Positions 31,158 through 39,276 of a stretch of DNA of 39,276 bases are shown in pieces. The notes below the pieces were generated by a model that worked only from the letters and a program-made list of their open reading frames with translations, did not search any database and was not told the origin of the DNA. The stretch's first letter is position 1. Each line of letters starts with the position of its first letter. Where the stretch lies: the NCBI GenBank assembly GCA_964430275.1, contig CAYSGF010000202.1, positions 1 to 39,276 of the forward strand, given 5' to 3'. The position numbers were made by a program, and so were the translations under genes. The DNA is from DASTYK01 sp964430275. GTDB taxonomy: Bacteria > Gemmatimonadota > Gemmatimonadetes > Longimicrobiales > RSA9.

Positions 31158-32693
31158 ATGGCATACGCCAGTGAACGCCCGGCGGATGGCGAGCATGCTC
31201 GTTCGACCCTCCTGGAAGAACGGGAGTCGACACGGGGCCTGCACGCGACGATCGAGCTTGCGCCGATCGGCATTGCACACTTCGATCTGGATGGCCGGTT
31301 TCTCCTCGCCAACGAGCGTCTGTGCGCGATCCTCGGGTACGCGCACGACGACCTTCTGACACGTACGTTCCAGGAGCTCGCGCATCCGGAGGACCTGGGC
31401 GATTGGCTTCGCCTGCACGACGAGCTGGTGGCGGGGATTACGTCCCGCTACGAGCAGGCGAAGCGCTTCATCCGGGGCGATGGCGCGGTCATCTGGGTGC
31501 AGGTCACGGTTGCCGCCGTGCGCGATGCCGAAGACAGGATCGCCTTCTTCGTGGGGGTCGCCGACGATGTCACGGAGCGGCGCGCGCAGGAACGGGCACT
31601 ACGCGAGAGCGAATCGAAGCTGCGCCGGATCGTGGAATCGGGCGTTGTCGGGGTCTTCTACTGGACTCTCGGACGCGCCATCTCGGATGCGAACGACGAG
31701 TTTCTGCGGATGCTGGGCTACACGCGCGACGAGCTGGATGCGGGCCGCCTGCATGCCGACGGCCTGACGCCACCCGGATGGGAAGCCATCGACGACCGGA
31801 TGATCGATGAGCTGCGGCGCACGGGACGTGCCTCGTGGGAAAAGGAGTTCTACGCGCGTGACGGCCGGCGCGTGCCGGTGTTTCTCGCGAAGGCGCTGCT
31901 CGATGGCACGACTGACCGCGCAATCGCGATCTGCCTCGACATAAGCGAGCGCAAGCGCGCGGAGGAGGAGCGCGAGCGGTTGCTCGAGCGGGAGCGGGAG
32001 GCGCGTGCTCAGGCCGAGCGGGCTACCTGGCTGCGCGACGAGATGCTCGCCCTCGTCGCCCACGACCTGCGCAATCCAGTCAACACGATCACGATGACGG
32101 CCGGACTGCTCCGCGACGCGTCGCTGGCGGCGGAGTCGCGTGTGCACCATGCCGAGGTAATCGAGCGCTCGGCCATCGGGATGGCGCACATGATCAGCGA
32201 TCTGCTGGAAGTCAGCACCATCGAGAGCGGATCCTTCACGATCAAGCGCGGCCCTGTGCGGCTGCATGCGCTACTCGGGCAGACGGCCGACGATTTCCAG
32301 GCGCAGGCGGATGCCGCTGGTGTCCTGCTGACCTGCGACACCGGCCCCGACCTGCCGCCAGTCGTCGGCGACGCCGACGGGTTGATGCGCGTGCTCTCGA
32401 ACCTGGTGAGCAACGCGCTCAAATTCTCTCCCCGCAGCGGCAGTGTGCTGCTACGCGCGCGCCAGGAAACCGGGGCCGTGCACGTCTGCGTGGAGGATAC
32501 CGGGCCGGGCATCCCGCAGGATGTACTGCCTCACGTGTTCGACCGATTCTGGCATGCCCAGCACGATGCGCGCGCAGGCTCGGGACTCGGCCTGCACATC
32601 TGCAAGGGCATCGTCGAGGCACACGGCGGACGCATCTGGGTCGAGAGCGAACCCGGCGTGGGGACGGCGTTCCACTTCGCGCTGCCGGTCTGA
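31158..32693 (+). CDS. Cytosolic PAS-PAS sensor histidine kinase
   Basis: The 511-residue protein has no transmembrane segment. PAS 1 spans ~25-145 (ELAPIGIAHFDLDGRFLLAN, then FFVGVADDVTERRAQERALR). PAS 2 spans ~150-268 (GVVGVFYWTLGRAISDANDE, then ISERKRAEEERERLLERERE). A coiled coil leads into HisKA with His 302 (LALVAHDLRNPVNTITM). The HATPase domain has N-box (LSNLVSNALKFSP), G1 (VEDTGPGIPQDV) and G2 (AGSGLGLHICKGI). The signal is unknown; no haem or flavin motif is obvious. The ATG at 31158 has AGGAGG 6 bases upstream. Its stop abuts the stop of the convergent diguanylate cyclase gene. No response regulator is adjacent. Confidence 0.94.
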   Translation: MAYASERPADGEHARSTLLEERESTRGLHATIELAPIGIAHFDLDGRFLLANERLCAILGYAHDDLLTRTFQELAHPEDLGDWLRLHDELVAGITSRYEQAKRFIRGDGAVIWVQVTVAAVRDAEDRIAFFVGVADDVTERRAQERALRESESKLRRIVESGVVGVFYWTLGRAISDANDEFLRMLGYTRDELDAGRLHADGLTPPGWEAIDDRMIDELRRTGRASWEKEFYARDGRRVPVFLAKALLDGTTDRAIAICLDISERKRAEEERERLLEREREARAQAERATWLRDEMLALVAHDLRNPVNTITMTAGLLRDASLAAESRVHHAEVIERSAIGMAHMISDLLEVSTIESGSFTIKRGPVRLHALLGQTADDFQAQADAAGVLLTCDTGPDLPPVVGDADGLMRVLSNLVSNALKFSPRSGSVLLRARQETGAVHVCVEDTGPGIPQDVLPHVFDRFWHAQHDARAGSGLGLHICKGIVEAHGGRIWVESEPGVGTAFHFALPV

Positions 32694-33911
32694 TCAGGCG
32701 ACCACCCGGTTGCGACCGTTCTTCTTCGCGCGGTACATCGCCTTGTCCGCGGATTTCATGACCGCCTGCGCGGTTGCGCTCGATGCCCCGAATGCGGCGA
32801 GCCCCGCGCTGATCGTGACGCCGATCTGACGCGCACTGCTGCGCTTGCTGCCCCGGGCGGCCGCCGCATTCCTGCCGCGCGGACGCGGTGGCGTGCGCAG
32901 CGTGAACTTCGCGTCCTCCACCGCCGCACGCACCGCCTGCACGTGCGGCAGGGCTTCCACTTTCGTCCTGCCCGGAAACACGATCGTGAACTCCTCACCA
33001 CCCGAGCGGAATGGTTTCCCGCCGCCGCCGACCGCGGCCAGCTTCGAAGCGACCATGCGCAGCACCTGATCGCCGACTTCGTGACCGTAGCGGTCATTGA
33101 ACGTCTTGAACCGGTCCACGTCGATGACGGCAACCGTGTACGGCGCGCGTACGGATGCCAGCAGCTGGTTCAGGGCTCGCCGCCCCGGCAGCGCCGTGAG
33201 CTCGTCGTGAAACGCCATCACGTAGGACGCCTCGATGAGCGCGATGACCAGGATCACCCCCGTCGCGAGCACCCACAGCTCGCGGGCGATGCTGCCGGCC
33301 GGCGTGGCGAGGGCCAGCACGCTCGTGAGCACCGCCCACGCGAGCCCGGCATCCGTCGCGAGCCGACGGCGCACCGCCAGGATCGCGACCACGACGATCG
33401 CAAGGGCGCCGGCAAGCAGGGCCGGCTGGGAGATCGTCGTGCCGCCGCCCAGTCCGAGCACGTCGTAGTGGAGGTAGGGCGCCACGGCGCTCCGCCTGGC
33501 GGCCAGCGCACCGGCGAGCGCGATGCCGGGACCGAGCGCGAGCAGGAGCTGCAGCTGGCTGCGCGGTGCGCTGACGGGCCGGTCCGCTGTGAGCGCAAGC
33601 AGCACGAGTCCGAGCGGCAGCGCAATGGCGGCCCCGGCATTCGCCACGGCGTCACCGCCGAGCGGCGTCGTGTCGAGCAGGGTCGTGGTCAGCGCGAGGG
33701 CGAGCGCGCTGATGAACAGGCGGCTGCGCTGCAGTCGCCACGCGAGGAGCAGCGTCAGCGCGAGGGCGACGAGCGGATAACCTTTCCCTGCCTGCACCAG
33801 GAGCGGCGCATCCGGCGCGAGCAGCAGCGCACCGGCCGTTGCACTCACAACGAGGGCGGCAGGCGCGATGAGCGTCAGTAGCGTCTTCGTCGACACAGTC
33901 GATTTCTGCAT
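32694..33911 (-). CDS. Membrane diguanylate cyclase (GGDEF)
   Basis: The 405-residue protein has about seven hydrophobic helices in the first ~215 residues and a C-terminal GGDEF domain. The GGDEF signature reads SGGEEF, with upstream HDELTALPGRRALN and VIDVDRFKTFNDRYGHEVGD. The GGEEF variant is active in known enzymes, so it should make cyclic di-GMP. No RxxD inhibitory site precedes it. A basic, Ala-rich insert (RGRNAAAARGSKRS) lies after the motif and is unusual. The ATG at 33911 lacks a clear ribosome site but is the first start before the helices. Confidence 0.93.
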   Translation of the reverse strand: MQKSTVSTKTLLTLIAPAALVVSATAGALLLAPDAPLLVQAGKGYPLVALALTLLLAWRLQRSRLFISALALALTTTLLDTTPLGGDAVANAGAAIALPLGLVLLALTADRPVSAPRSQLQLLLALGPGIALAGALAARRSAVAPYLHYDVLGLGGGTTISQPALLAGALAIVVVAILAVRRRLATDAGLAWAVLTSVLALATPAGSIARELWVLATGVILVIALIEASYVMAFHDELTALPGRRALNQLLASVRAPYTVAVIDVDRFKTFNDRYGHEVGDQVLRMVASKLAAVGGGGKPFRSGGEEFTIVFPGRTKVEALPHVQAVRAAVEDAKFTLRTPPRPRGRNAAAARGSKRSSARQIGVTISAGLAAFGASSATAQAVMKSADKAMYRAKKNGRNRVVA

Positions 33912-34158
33912 GAGACCCGTGGGGTTCGATACGCCCCGGGGGAGAGGCGGGACTACGGGTTGCAAGATGGGCTTTGGACCGCCATCGTGGCAAGCGTCTG
34001 CTCGACCCACGTCGGTGGCAACGCTGCAAGTCGTTGTCAGACGTGAGCGCCCGGCTGATCGAGCGCCGGGCGGCGCGGTGCGAGAGCTCGTGGGCACGAG
34101 TCCTGCCCAGCCTCGCCCCGCAATTTCTTCACAGTGGGTACCGGATCGGGAGCCACGA

Positions 34159-35304
34159 TTGCCATCCTCGTTTGAAGCGGTTGATGTCGACGCATTCGCC
34201 CGCCACGGTCACGGGCACCGCAGCCGCGCGCGCCCATGGCTGGTCCTCGGAACCGCCCTGCTCGCGCAGGGCGCCTGCACGCTCCATGAGCCGACCGACT
34301 TCCCGACCCCGCCGGAGATCGAAACGACGCTGTTCCTGATCGGTGACGCCGGCGAGCCGGATCCGCGCGATATCGGTGTGCCGCTCGATTCGTTGTACTT
34401 CCAGGCGTCCGCCGCTCCGGAGCGCACGATCATCCTGTTCGTCGGGGACAATGTCTATCCGAGCGGGATACCCGAGGAGGGTCACGCGGAGTGGGCCGAC
34501 GCCCGTCGTCGGCTTGCTGCCCAGGTCCACGCCGTGCCGGAGGGCGCGCGCGGCATCTTCATTCCCGGCAACCATGACTGGGCGGATGCGGGCCCGTTCG
34601 GCCTGTACGCGATGCGGCTGCAGGAGCGTATGATCGCGGACCTCGCGGAGGGTCGGGACGTGCGTCTGCTGCCGCCCGACGGCTGCCCCGGCCCCGTAAC
34701 GCTGGACGTCGGCCGCATGCGGCTCATCCTGCTGGACACGCAGTGGTGGCTGCACGATTACATCGTACGGGACGGCAGCTCGGAATGCGCCGCGCTCGAT
34801 TTCGACGATGTGACCGCCGGGCTCCGCGCTGCGGTCGCACCGGACTCCGCTCGACCGGAGCGCGTCACGTTCGTCGCCGCACACCATCCACTCATGACGG
34901 GCGGCAAGCATGGCGGCTACTGCGGGGTGACGGCGCCGTACAATCGCTTCGGCGGACGCAGCCAGGACATCATGTCGAGTGCGAACCGGACGATGCGTGA
35001 CTCCATCGAGGCGGCACTCGCAGTGAATCCGCCGCTCGCCTACCTGAGCGGCCACGATCACAACATCCAGGTGCTGCGCGGCGGCCCGCCTGCCGAATAC
35101 CTCCTCGTGAGTGGCGCCGGTTCCCAGACGCGCGTCGAGTGCGCCGTGCGCCTGCGCGAGAGCTACTATGTCAGCCAGCACCGCACCGGCTTCATGCGCC
35201 TCGACATTCTGCGCGATGGCGGAGTCATGCTGAGCGTCTACCGATATCAGCGGAACGGTACGGGCGGACGCTCGTACTCACGCTGGCTCGAGCCCCGGCC
35301 ATGA
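34159..35304 (+). CDS. Metallophosphoesterase lipoprotein
   Basis: The 381-residue product has the calcineurin-like motifs in order: GDAGEPDPRD (Asp ~63), GDNVYPSG (Asp ~97), GNHDW (~137-141), HHPL (~243) and GHDHNIQ near residue 295. It would hydrolyse a phosphoester in the envelope. A lipobox (LLAQGAC, Cys ~40) follows a hydrophobic segment. No ATG or GTG lies between the upstream diguanylate cyclase promoter region and the signal, so the TTG at 34159, with GGGAG 6 bases upstream, is the best start. Its stop overlaps the next gene by four bases (ATGA). Confidence 0.85.
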   Translation: MPSSFEAVDVDAFARHGHGHRSRARPWLVLGTALLAQGACTLHEPTDFPTPPEIETTLFLIGDAGEPDPRDIGVPLDSLYFQASAAPERTIILFVGDNVYPSGIPEEGHAEWADARRRLAAQVHAVPEGARGIFIPGNHDWADAGPFGLYAMRLQERMIADLAEGRDVRLLPPDGCPGPVTLDVGRMRLILLDTQWWLHDYIVRDGSSECAALDFDDVTAGLRAAVAPDSARPERVTFVAAHHPLMTGGKHGGYCGVTAPYNRFGGRSQDIMSSANRTMRDSIEAALAVNPPLAYLSGHDHNIQVLRGGPPAEYLLVSGAGSQTRVECAVRLRESYYVSQHRTGFMRLDILRDGGVMLSVYRYQRNGTGGRSYSRWLEPRP

Positions 35305-36059
35305 AGACGCGGAGCATACTGCTGCGTGCCGCCTGCGCGGCTAGCCTGGCGGCAGTTCTCGCGCCCGCCGCAGCGCATGCGCAGGAGCCGGCGGAGCCGC
35401 GTATGCTCGGAGCGGAGGCGACACCCGTCGGCGCCCTGCCGCCACTCGCGCTGCCGATGCCCGCGAGTCGCAACCACAACTATTGGGGCATCCGGCTTCA
35501 GGCAGCTCGCCGCGCGGGCCGCGACGGCGATCCCCTCTCGTCGATTGCCGGCGGCATCGACCTGCAGTGGCGCGGCGGCTCCGTCTTCGGCATCACCGGT
35601 GGCTATCAGCAAACGGACTGTGAGTCCGGGGAGTGCGACGCCCATTCGTTGTTCGGTGCGCGCGCGCGTTTCAACGTCATCACGGGCGGACCCACGATCG
35701 GCGCCATTTTCGGGGACTACAGCGCAACGAGCACACTCGGAGCGGAGATGGGAATCGGCTACGCACCCGACGTGACCCCCGGCATCAATGCGTGCACGTT
35801 CGATCTCGGTGTGCCGCTGTCGCTCGCGATGCTGCAGCGGGTGCGCCTCGTCGCCTACACGATGCCAGGCGTGGTGTGGGACTTCGATTGCGGCAGCGGT
35901 CCGCAGCCCATGCTGACGAGCTGGCACATGAGTCTGGGCCTGGGCGTGCAGCAGCTCGGATTACCCGGGCTCGACGTCTATGCGGGCCTGCAGAAGATCT
36001 TCCGTGACGACACCGGTTACCTGTTCGGTATCAGTGTCACCTACGTGCGCATTCCCTAG
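35301..36059 (+). CDS. Outer-membrane beta-barrel-like secreted protein
   Basis: The 252-residue product has a clear Sec signal (MKTRSILLRAACAASLAAVL, cleavage near AHA-QEP). The rest is a chain of amphipathic beta strands (WGIRLQAARRAG, GGSVFGITGGYQQTD, GARARFNVITGGPTIGAIFG, MGIGYAPDV), ending in an aromatic-rich strand (YLFGISVTYVRIP). Cys pairs (CESGEC and others) may form disulfides. The family is unknown. It is translationally coupled to the metallophosphoesterase gene by ATGA, so the two may act together at the outer membrane. Its TAG stop lies inside a CTAG shared with the stop of the convergent polyphosphate kinase gene. Confidence 0.8.
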   Translation: MKTRSILLRAACAASLAAVLAPAAAHAQEPAEPRMLGAEATPVGALPPLALPMPASRNHNYWGIRLQAARRAGRDGDPLSSIAGGIDLQWRGGSVFGITGGYQQTDCESGECDAHSLFGARARFNVITGGPTIGAIFGDYSATSTLGAEMGIGYAPDVTPGINACTFDLGVPLSLAMLQRVRLVAYTMPGVVWDFDCGSGPQPMLTSWHMSLGLGVQQLGLPGLDVYAGLQKIFRDDTGYLFGISVTYVRIP

Positions 36060-39000
36060 GCGGCGTTCTCCTCCTCCGCAGCGCCGATGATCTCCTCCTT
36101 CCGGACATATGCTCCGTCGGAGCGCAGCACCCAGGTGTCGGGGTGGGACAGGACGTCGCGCAGCATGCCATCGAGGCGCGCGCGATGACCGGCATCGCGC
36201 ACTGGCGTGATCACCTCCACACGCTCACGCATGTTGCGCGGCCGCCAGTCGGCAGAGCCGATGAAGTACTCGTCGTCGCCGCCGTTGTGGAAGTGGAAGA
36301 TGCGCGCATGCTGGAGATAACGTCCGAGCAGGCTCGATACCCGGATGCGGTCGGACACGCCGGGCACGCCCGGACGGAGCGCGCAGATCTCCCGCACCAT
36401 CATGTCGATGTCGACGCCGGCCTGTGACGCCTGATAGAGCGCCGCAATCAGCCGGCGATCGGCCAGGCCATTCATCTGGATGCGGATCCGCGCCGGACGG
36501 CCGGCCTGTGCGTGCTCGATCTCGCGTTGAATCAGGCGCAGGAACCGGCGCCGCATGTTGAACGGCGAGACCAGCAGCGTGTCGATCTGCGCGCTCGCCG
36601 CATACCCGGTCAGCAGGTTGAAAATGGTGTTGAGCTCCTGCGTCAACTCGGGATCGGCCGTGAAGATGCCCACGTCGACATACGACGCCGCGGTCCTCGC
36701 GTTCAGGTTGCCGGTCCCGATGTAGGCATAGCGCCGCAGTGCAGTGCCCTCGCGACGAAGTACGAGTGCGACCTTCGCGTGTACCTTGTACTTCGGTGGC
36801 GAGAATACGACGCGAATGCCGGCCTGTTCCAGGTTGCGCGCCCATTCGATGTTGCGCTGTTCATCGAAGCTCGCCTTCAGCTCGACCATCGCGACGGCGT
36901 CCTTGCCCTTTTCGCGCGCGCGCCTCAGCGCCGCCACGACTGCGGAGTCGCGACTCGTACGATAGAGGGTCACCTTGATCGCTACGACCTGCGGATCGTC
37001 TGCCGCCTCGTTGAGCAGGCGCTCGACCGAATGCGCAAACGCATCCGCGGGGAACTGAACGAAGCGCTCGCGTTCCGCGATGAGCTCGAACAACCCTGGT
37101 TCCTCCGGGAACGGAGGCTTCGTCGGCTTCGGCTCGTAATGCAGCTCCGGCAGGTCGAGCGACGCAATCTCCTCGAGCGCCGCCAGGTCGACCACGCGCT
37201 CGACCGTGTACACGTCCTGCTCGTCCAGGGTACTCGCGAACTCCTCGTTCTCGAACTGGATCTCCCGCAGCAGGTGCTGGCGCATCTCCGGCGGCATGGA
37301 TCGCTCGACTTCCAGCCGCACGACCTCCTGGAACGGCCGCCGCGCGACTTCCTCCGCGACCGTCTCCAGCATGTCCAGCGTATCGTCGTCCAGATCGATG
37401 TTCGCGCTGCGGGTCACGCGGAACGTGTGGGCCCGCACGACCTCGAGGCCGGGATAGAGCTCGGGCAGCGTCGCCATGACGACGTCCTCGAGCGGCACGA
37501 AGCGCGTGCCGCCGGGCAACGGCACGAAGCGCGGCAGGTCTCCCGGCAACTCGGCGGCGAGGAGCTGGTCGCCGTGTTGCCCCGGCAGCTGCACCGTCGC
37601 CGCGAGTGCCGGCCGCAGGTTGCGCACGTGCGGGAACGGGTGCATCGGATCCGCCACGATCGGCATCACCAGTGCCTCGAGCCGGTCGCCATAGGTCGCG
37701 CGCACGTACTCGCGGTCCTGGTCACCGAGCGCTTCCCAGGACTCGATCACGATGCCGTGCGCCGCCAGCTCGGGCAGCAGCCGCTGGCCGAGCAGGGCGT
37801 ACGCGCGGTGCTTCATCTGGCGGGCGCGGATCGAGATCACGTCCAGCTGCTGTGACGGGAGCAGACCGTCGATGCTGCGCTCCGTGTCGCCCGCCGCAAG
37901 CATGCGCTTGAAGCGCGCGACGCGCGTCATGAAGAAGTCGTCACGCCGCTGGCCGAACATGCTCAGGAACCGGACACGAGCGAGCAGCGGTGTGCGCGGG
38001 TCCTCCGCCATCACGAGGATGCGCTCGTCGAACGCCATGCGCGACAGTTCCATGTTCAGCAGCAGGCCGGGCGGCATGTCCTTCGGCGAAGGCTCGAGCG
38101 TCCCATCGGCCGCCTCCAGCCGCTGGAGCACCAGCTCCAGTGGCTCCAGCCCTTCGGCCTGCGTGTCGCGCGTGCGCAGGGCCGCCAGGCTCCAGCTGCC
38201 CAGCCCCGAGCGTGCGATCACGTGTAGTGCGCGCAGCGTGCGTGCGTCGCGCAGGCCCGGTGAACCCGCGCGCTCGAGCGCCTGGTCCACGGGCACCCAG
38301 TTGATGCGGCGTGCATCATCGAAGGGTGCAACGTCCTCCGCGAGCCAGATCTGGAGCGCCGGCCGGCCCGGCGTGCCCATGCTCGTTCCCAGCAGGCGCA
38401 CCCGCGCACGGGCGTGACCAAGTGTGGAACGCATTGCCTGCCGGCACGCCTGCGCCCCGGCACCCGGACCGTGCGGCACGATCAGCTCGCCCTCCTGGTC
38501 CGTGAGTGCGAGTGCGCCGCGATCATGCACCAGTACGGCGACTTCGCGCGCGCCGCGCACGGCATGCTCGAGCGCCGCAGTCTCGAGCTCATCCGCCAGA
38601 CCGCGCACGCGCCCCTCCGTCTCCGCCAGTGCCGGCTGCAGCCCGTGGGTTTCGCGCAGCTCGCTGAGCAGCGCGCTGACCGCATGCCCCTGCGGCGCCG
38701 GCACATCCACCTCGAGCTCGTACAGTTCCGCCGCGAGCTCGCCACGCCGCACCGTTGCCAGATCGCAGTGCAGCTCGACAACGTCGCCTGCCGACGTGCT
38801 GAGCTTGCGCGTCCGTCGCACCGTCTCGACCTCGAGGATCCGGTTCAGGCGAGTGGGATCGATGAGGGCCCGCAGCAGGCGCGCCGCCTCGGAATCCCCT
38901 CGCAGCAGTGCGGAGACGTCGCTGCTCATCACGCGGGCTTCGGCGGTACGGCGTCGCGGCGCGCCGTCGTCCGGTAGCCGCTCGAGCAGATCAATCAGGA

Positions 39001-39220
39001 GCGTCGCCGAACCGTCTGCATGAAGGCGCACGCGTACCGTTGCGCCCTTCTCCTTCAGGTCCGCCGCAGGTGTATCGAAGTAGAGATCGCGGAACACCTC
39101 GAGTCCGATGCCCGCGTCGACGCCGGATCCGTCGACAGGCGCATCGACGAGGCGCTCGAACACGGCGCGGTCGGGAACCTCGAAGCGTAGAATCGAGCGG
39201 CCTGCCATTCCACCGTCCAT
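36056..39220 (-). CDS. ppk1: Polyphosphate kinase fused to CYTH and Nudix-like domains
   Basis: The 1054-residue protein has three parts. Residues ~8-205 form a CYTH domain (FDTPAADLKEKGATVRVRLH; ELYELEVDV), but the ExExK motif reads RFEVP, so catalysis by this part is doubtful. Residues ~220-335 resemble a Nudix domain (VAVLVHDRGALALT) with the catalytic REUXEE box lost. Residues ~386-1045 are a PPK1 core (LLLNMELSRMAFDERILVMA) with both phospho-accepting His regions intact: KVHAKV (His ~814) and YLQHARI (His ~971). PPK1 makes polyphosphate from ATP; typical length is ~700 residues. Its ATG at 39220 overlaps the upstream gene's stop (TGATG), which supports this start. Confidence 0.93.
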   Translation of the reverse strand: MDGGMAGRSILRFEVPDRAVFERLVDAPVDGSGVDAGIGLEVFRDLYFDTPAADLKEKGATVRVRLHADGSATLLIDLLERLPDDGAPRRRTAEARVMSSDVSALLRGDSEAARLLRALIDPTRLNRILEVETVRRTRKLSTSAGDVVELHCDLATVRRGELAAELYELEVDVPAPQGHAVSALLSELRETHGLQPALAETEGRVRGLADELETAALEHAVRGAREVAVLVHDRGALALTDQEGELIVPHGPGAGAQACRQAMRSTLGHARARVRLLGTSMGTPGRPALQIWLAEDVAPFDDARRINWVPVDQALERAGSPGLRDARTLRALHVIARSGLGSWSLAALRTRDTQAEGLEPLELVLQRLEAADGTLEPSPKDMPPGLLLNMELSRMAFDERILVMAEDPRTPLLARVRFLSMFGQRRDDFFMTRVARFKRMLAAGDTERSIDGLLPSQQLDVISIRARQMKHRAYALLGQRLLPELAAHGIVIESWEALGDQDREYVRATYGDRLEALVMPIVADPMHPFPHVRNLRPALAATVQLPGQHGDQLLAAELPGDLPRFVPLPGGTRFVPLEDVVMATLPELYPGLEVVRAHTFRVTRSANIDLDDDTLDMLETVAEEVARRPFQEVVRLEVERSMPPEMRQHLLREIQFENEEFASTLDEQDVYTVERVVDLAALEEIASLDLPELHYEPKPTKPPFPEEPGLFELIAERERFVQFPADAFAHSVERLLNEAADDPQVVAIKVTLYRTSRDSAVVAALRRAREKGKDAVAMVELKASFDEQRNIEWARNLEQAGIRVVFSPPKYKVHAKVALVLRREGTALRRYAYIGTGNLNARTAASYVDVGIFTADPELTQELNTIFNLLTGYAASAQIDTLLVSPFNMRRRFLRLIQREIEHAQAGRPARIRIQMNGLADRRLIAALYQASQAGVDIDMMVREICALRPGVPGVSDRIRVSSLLGRYLQHARIFHFHNGGDDEYFIGSADWRPRNMRERVEVITPVRDAGHRARLDGMLRDVLSHPDTWVLRSDGAYVRKEEIIGAAEEENAA

Positions 39221-39276
39221 CAGAACGGGAGCCCCTGCCAGAGGTAGACGCGTCCGCGCTCACCATGCGCGTACGC
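39220..39276 (-). CDS. C-terminal fragment of an upstream gene, possibly FG-GAP repeat type
   Basis: Only the last 18 codons lie in the window (AYAHGERGRVYLWQGLPF then TGA). The GERGRVYLWQG pattern resembles the end of an FG-GAP/integrin-like propeller repeat, but 18 residues cannot settle it. Its stop overlaps the ATG of the polyphosphate kinase gene by one base (TGATG), so the two genes are co-translated. Confidence 0.4.
   Translation of the reverse strand, partial: AYAHGERGRVYLWQGLPF

Noticed and set aside
1..39276. tRNA, rRNA, CRISPR arrays, insertion sequences or prophage genes
   Set aside because: No cloverleaf-like segments, no regularly spaced repeats, no transposase or integrase products were found in reading both strands.

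Overview
The window is GC-rich, densely packed bacterial chromosome with 44 protein-coding genes (two cut by the window edges). It holds no rRNA, tRNA, CRISPR array, transposase or other sign of a mobile element. Lipoprotein and Tat signals, an AsmA-like protein and a predicted outer-membrane barrel point to a diderm. The combination of SulP, DUF4142, copper nitrite reductases, PPK1 and a high proportion of lipoproteins would fit Gemmatimonadota or a similar soil/sediment lineage, but that is an inference with no marker gene behind it. Most neighbouring genes on a strand overlap by 1-8 bases (ATGA, GTGA or TGATG junctions), so translational coupling is the rule.

Layout. 1-2.7 kb: AsmA-like protein (left-truncated) diverging from a PQQ-type sugar dehydrogenase lipoprotein. 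2.8-7.3 kb (minus): SulP anion transporter, DUF2071 protein, DUF3568 lipoprotein, sensor histidine kinase. 7.4-8.4 kb (plus): TetR-type regulator coupled to a receiver-like protein that lacks the phosphoacceptor Asp, with a promoter and two operator-like sites in front. 13.9-8.3 kb (minus): a redox operon of DUF4142 lipoprotein, cupredoxin, di-haem cytochrome c, Rieske-FAD reductase, FolE and (after a gap) a universal stress protein, with a promoter of good consensus and a divergent Cys-rich winged-helix regulator. 14.7-18.4 kb (minus): ClC channel with CBS domains, an ECF sigma/anti-sigma pair and a GreA-C-domain protein.

The core of the window is 18.6-29.9 kb, a nitrite/NO-type locus. On the minus strand a SufR-like Fe-S-type regulator leads a tightly overlapping operon: a 12-helix haem-copper-oxidase-like membrane protein, a DUF59 Fe-S assembly factor, a DUF1858-DUF2249-DUF2249 protein, two single DUF2249 proteins flanking a TIM-barrel protein, a cupin, and a 4-helix membrane protein. 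An intrinsic terminator follows, then a NirK-type copper nitrite reductase and a thioredoxin-fold protein. Diverging on the plus strand are a second NirK, a second 4-helix membrane protein, an Rrf2 regulator with three cysteines, a DUF542 (ScdA/RIC N-terminal) protein, haem A synthase and a CopD-like protein. The 4-helix proteins and the 12-helix protein share the helix signature H-x4-G-[WF]-x6-G-x6-P. It is found once in each small protein and twice in the large one, where a third, looser copy may exist. No canonical NorB, NorC or qNOR is visible, so this HCO-like family is the natural candidate for handling the NO made by NirK. That role is a hypothesis.

29.9-39.3 kb: a lipoprotein of unknown function, a PAS-PAS histidine kinase, a membrane diguanylate cyclase, a metallophosphoesterase lipoprotein coupled to an outer-membrane-type protein, and a 1054-residue polyphosphate kinase carrying an N-terminal CYTH domain and a degenerate Nudix-like domain, coupled to an upstream gene cut by the window edge.
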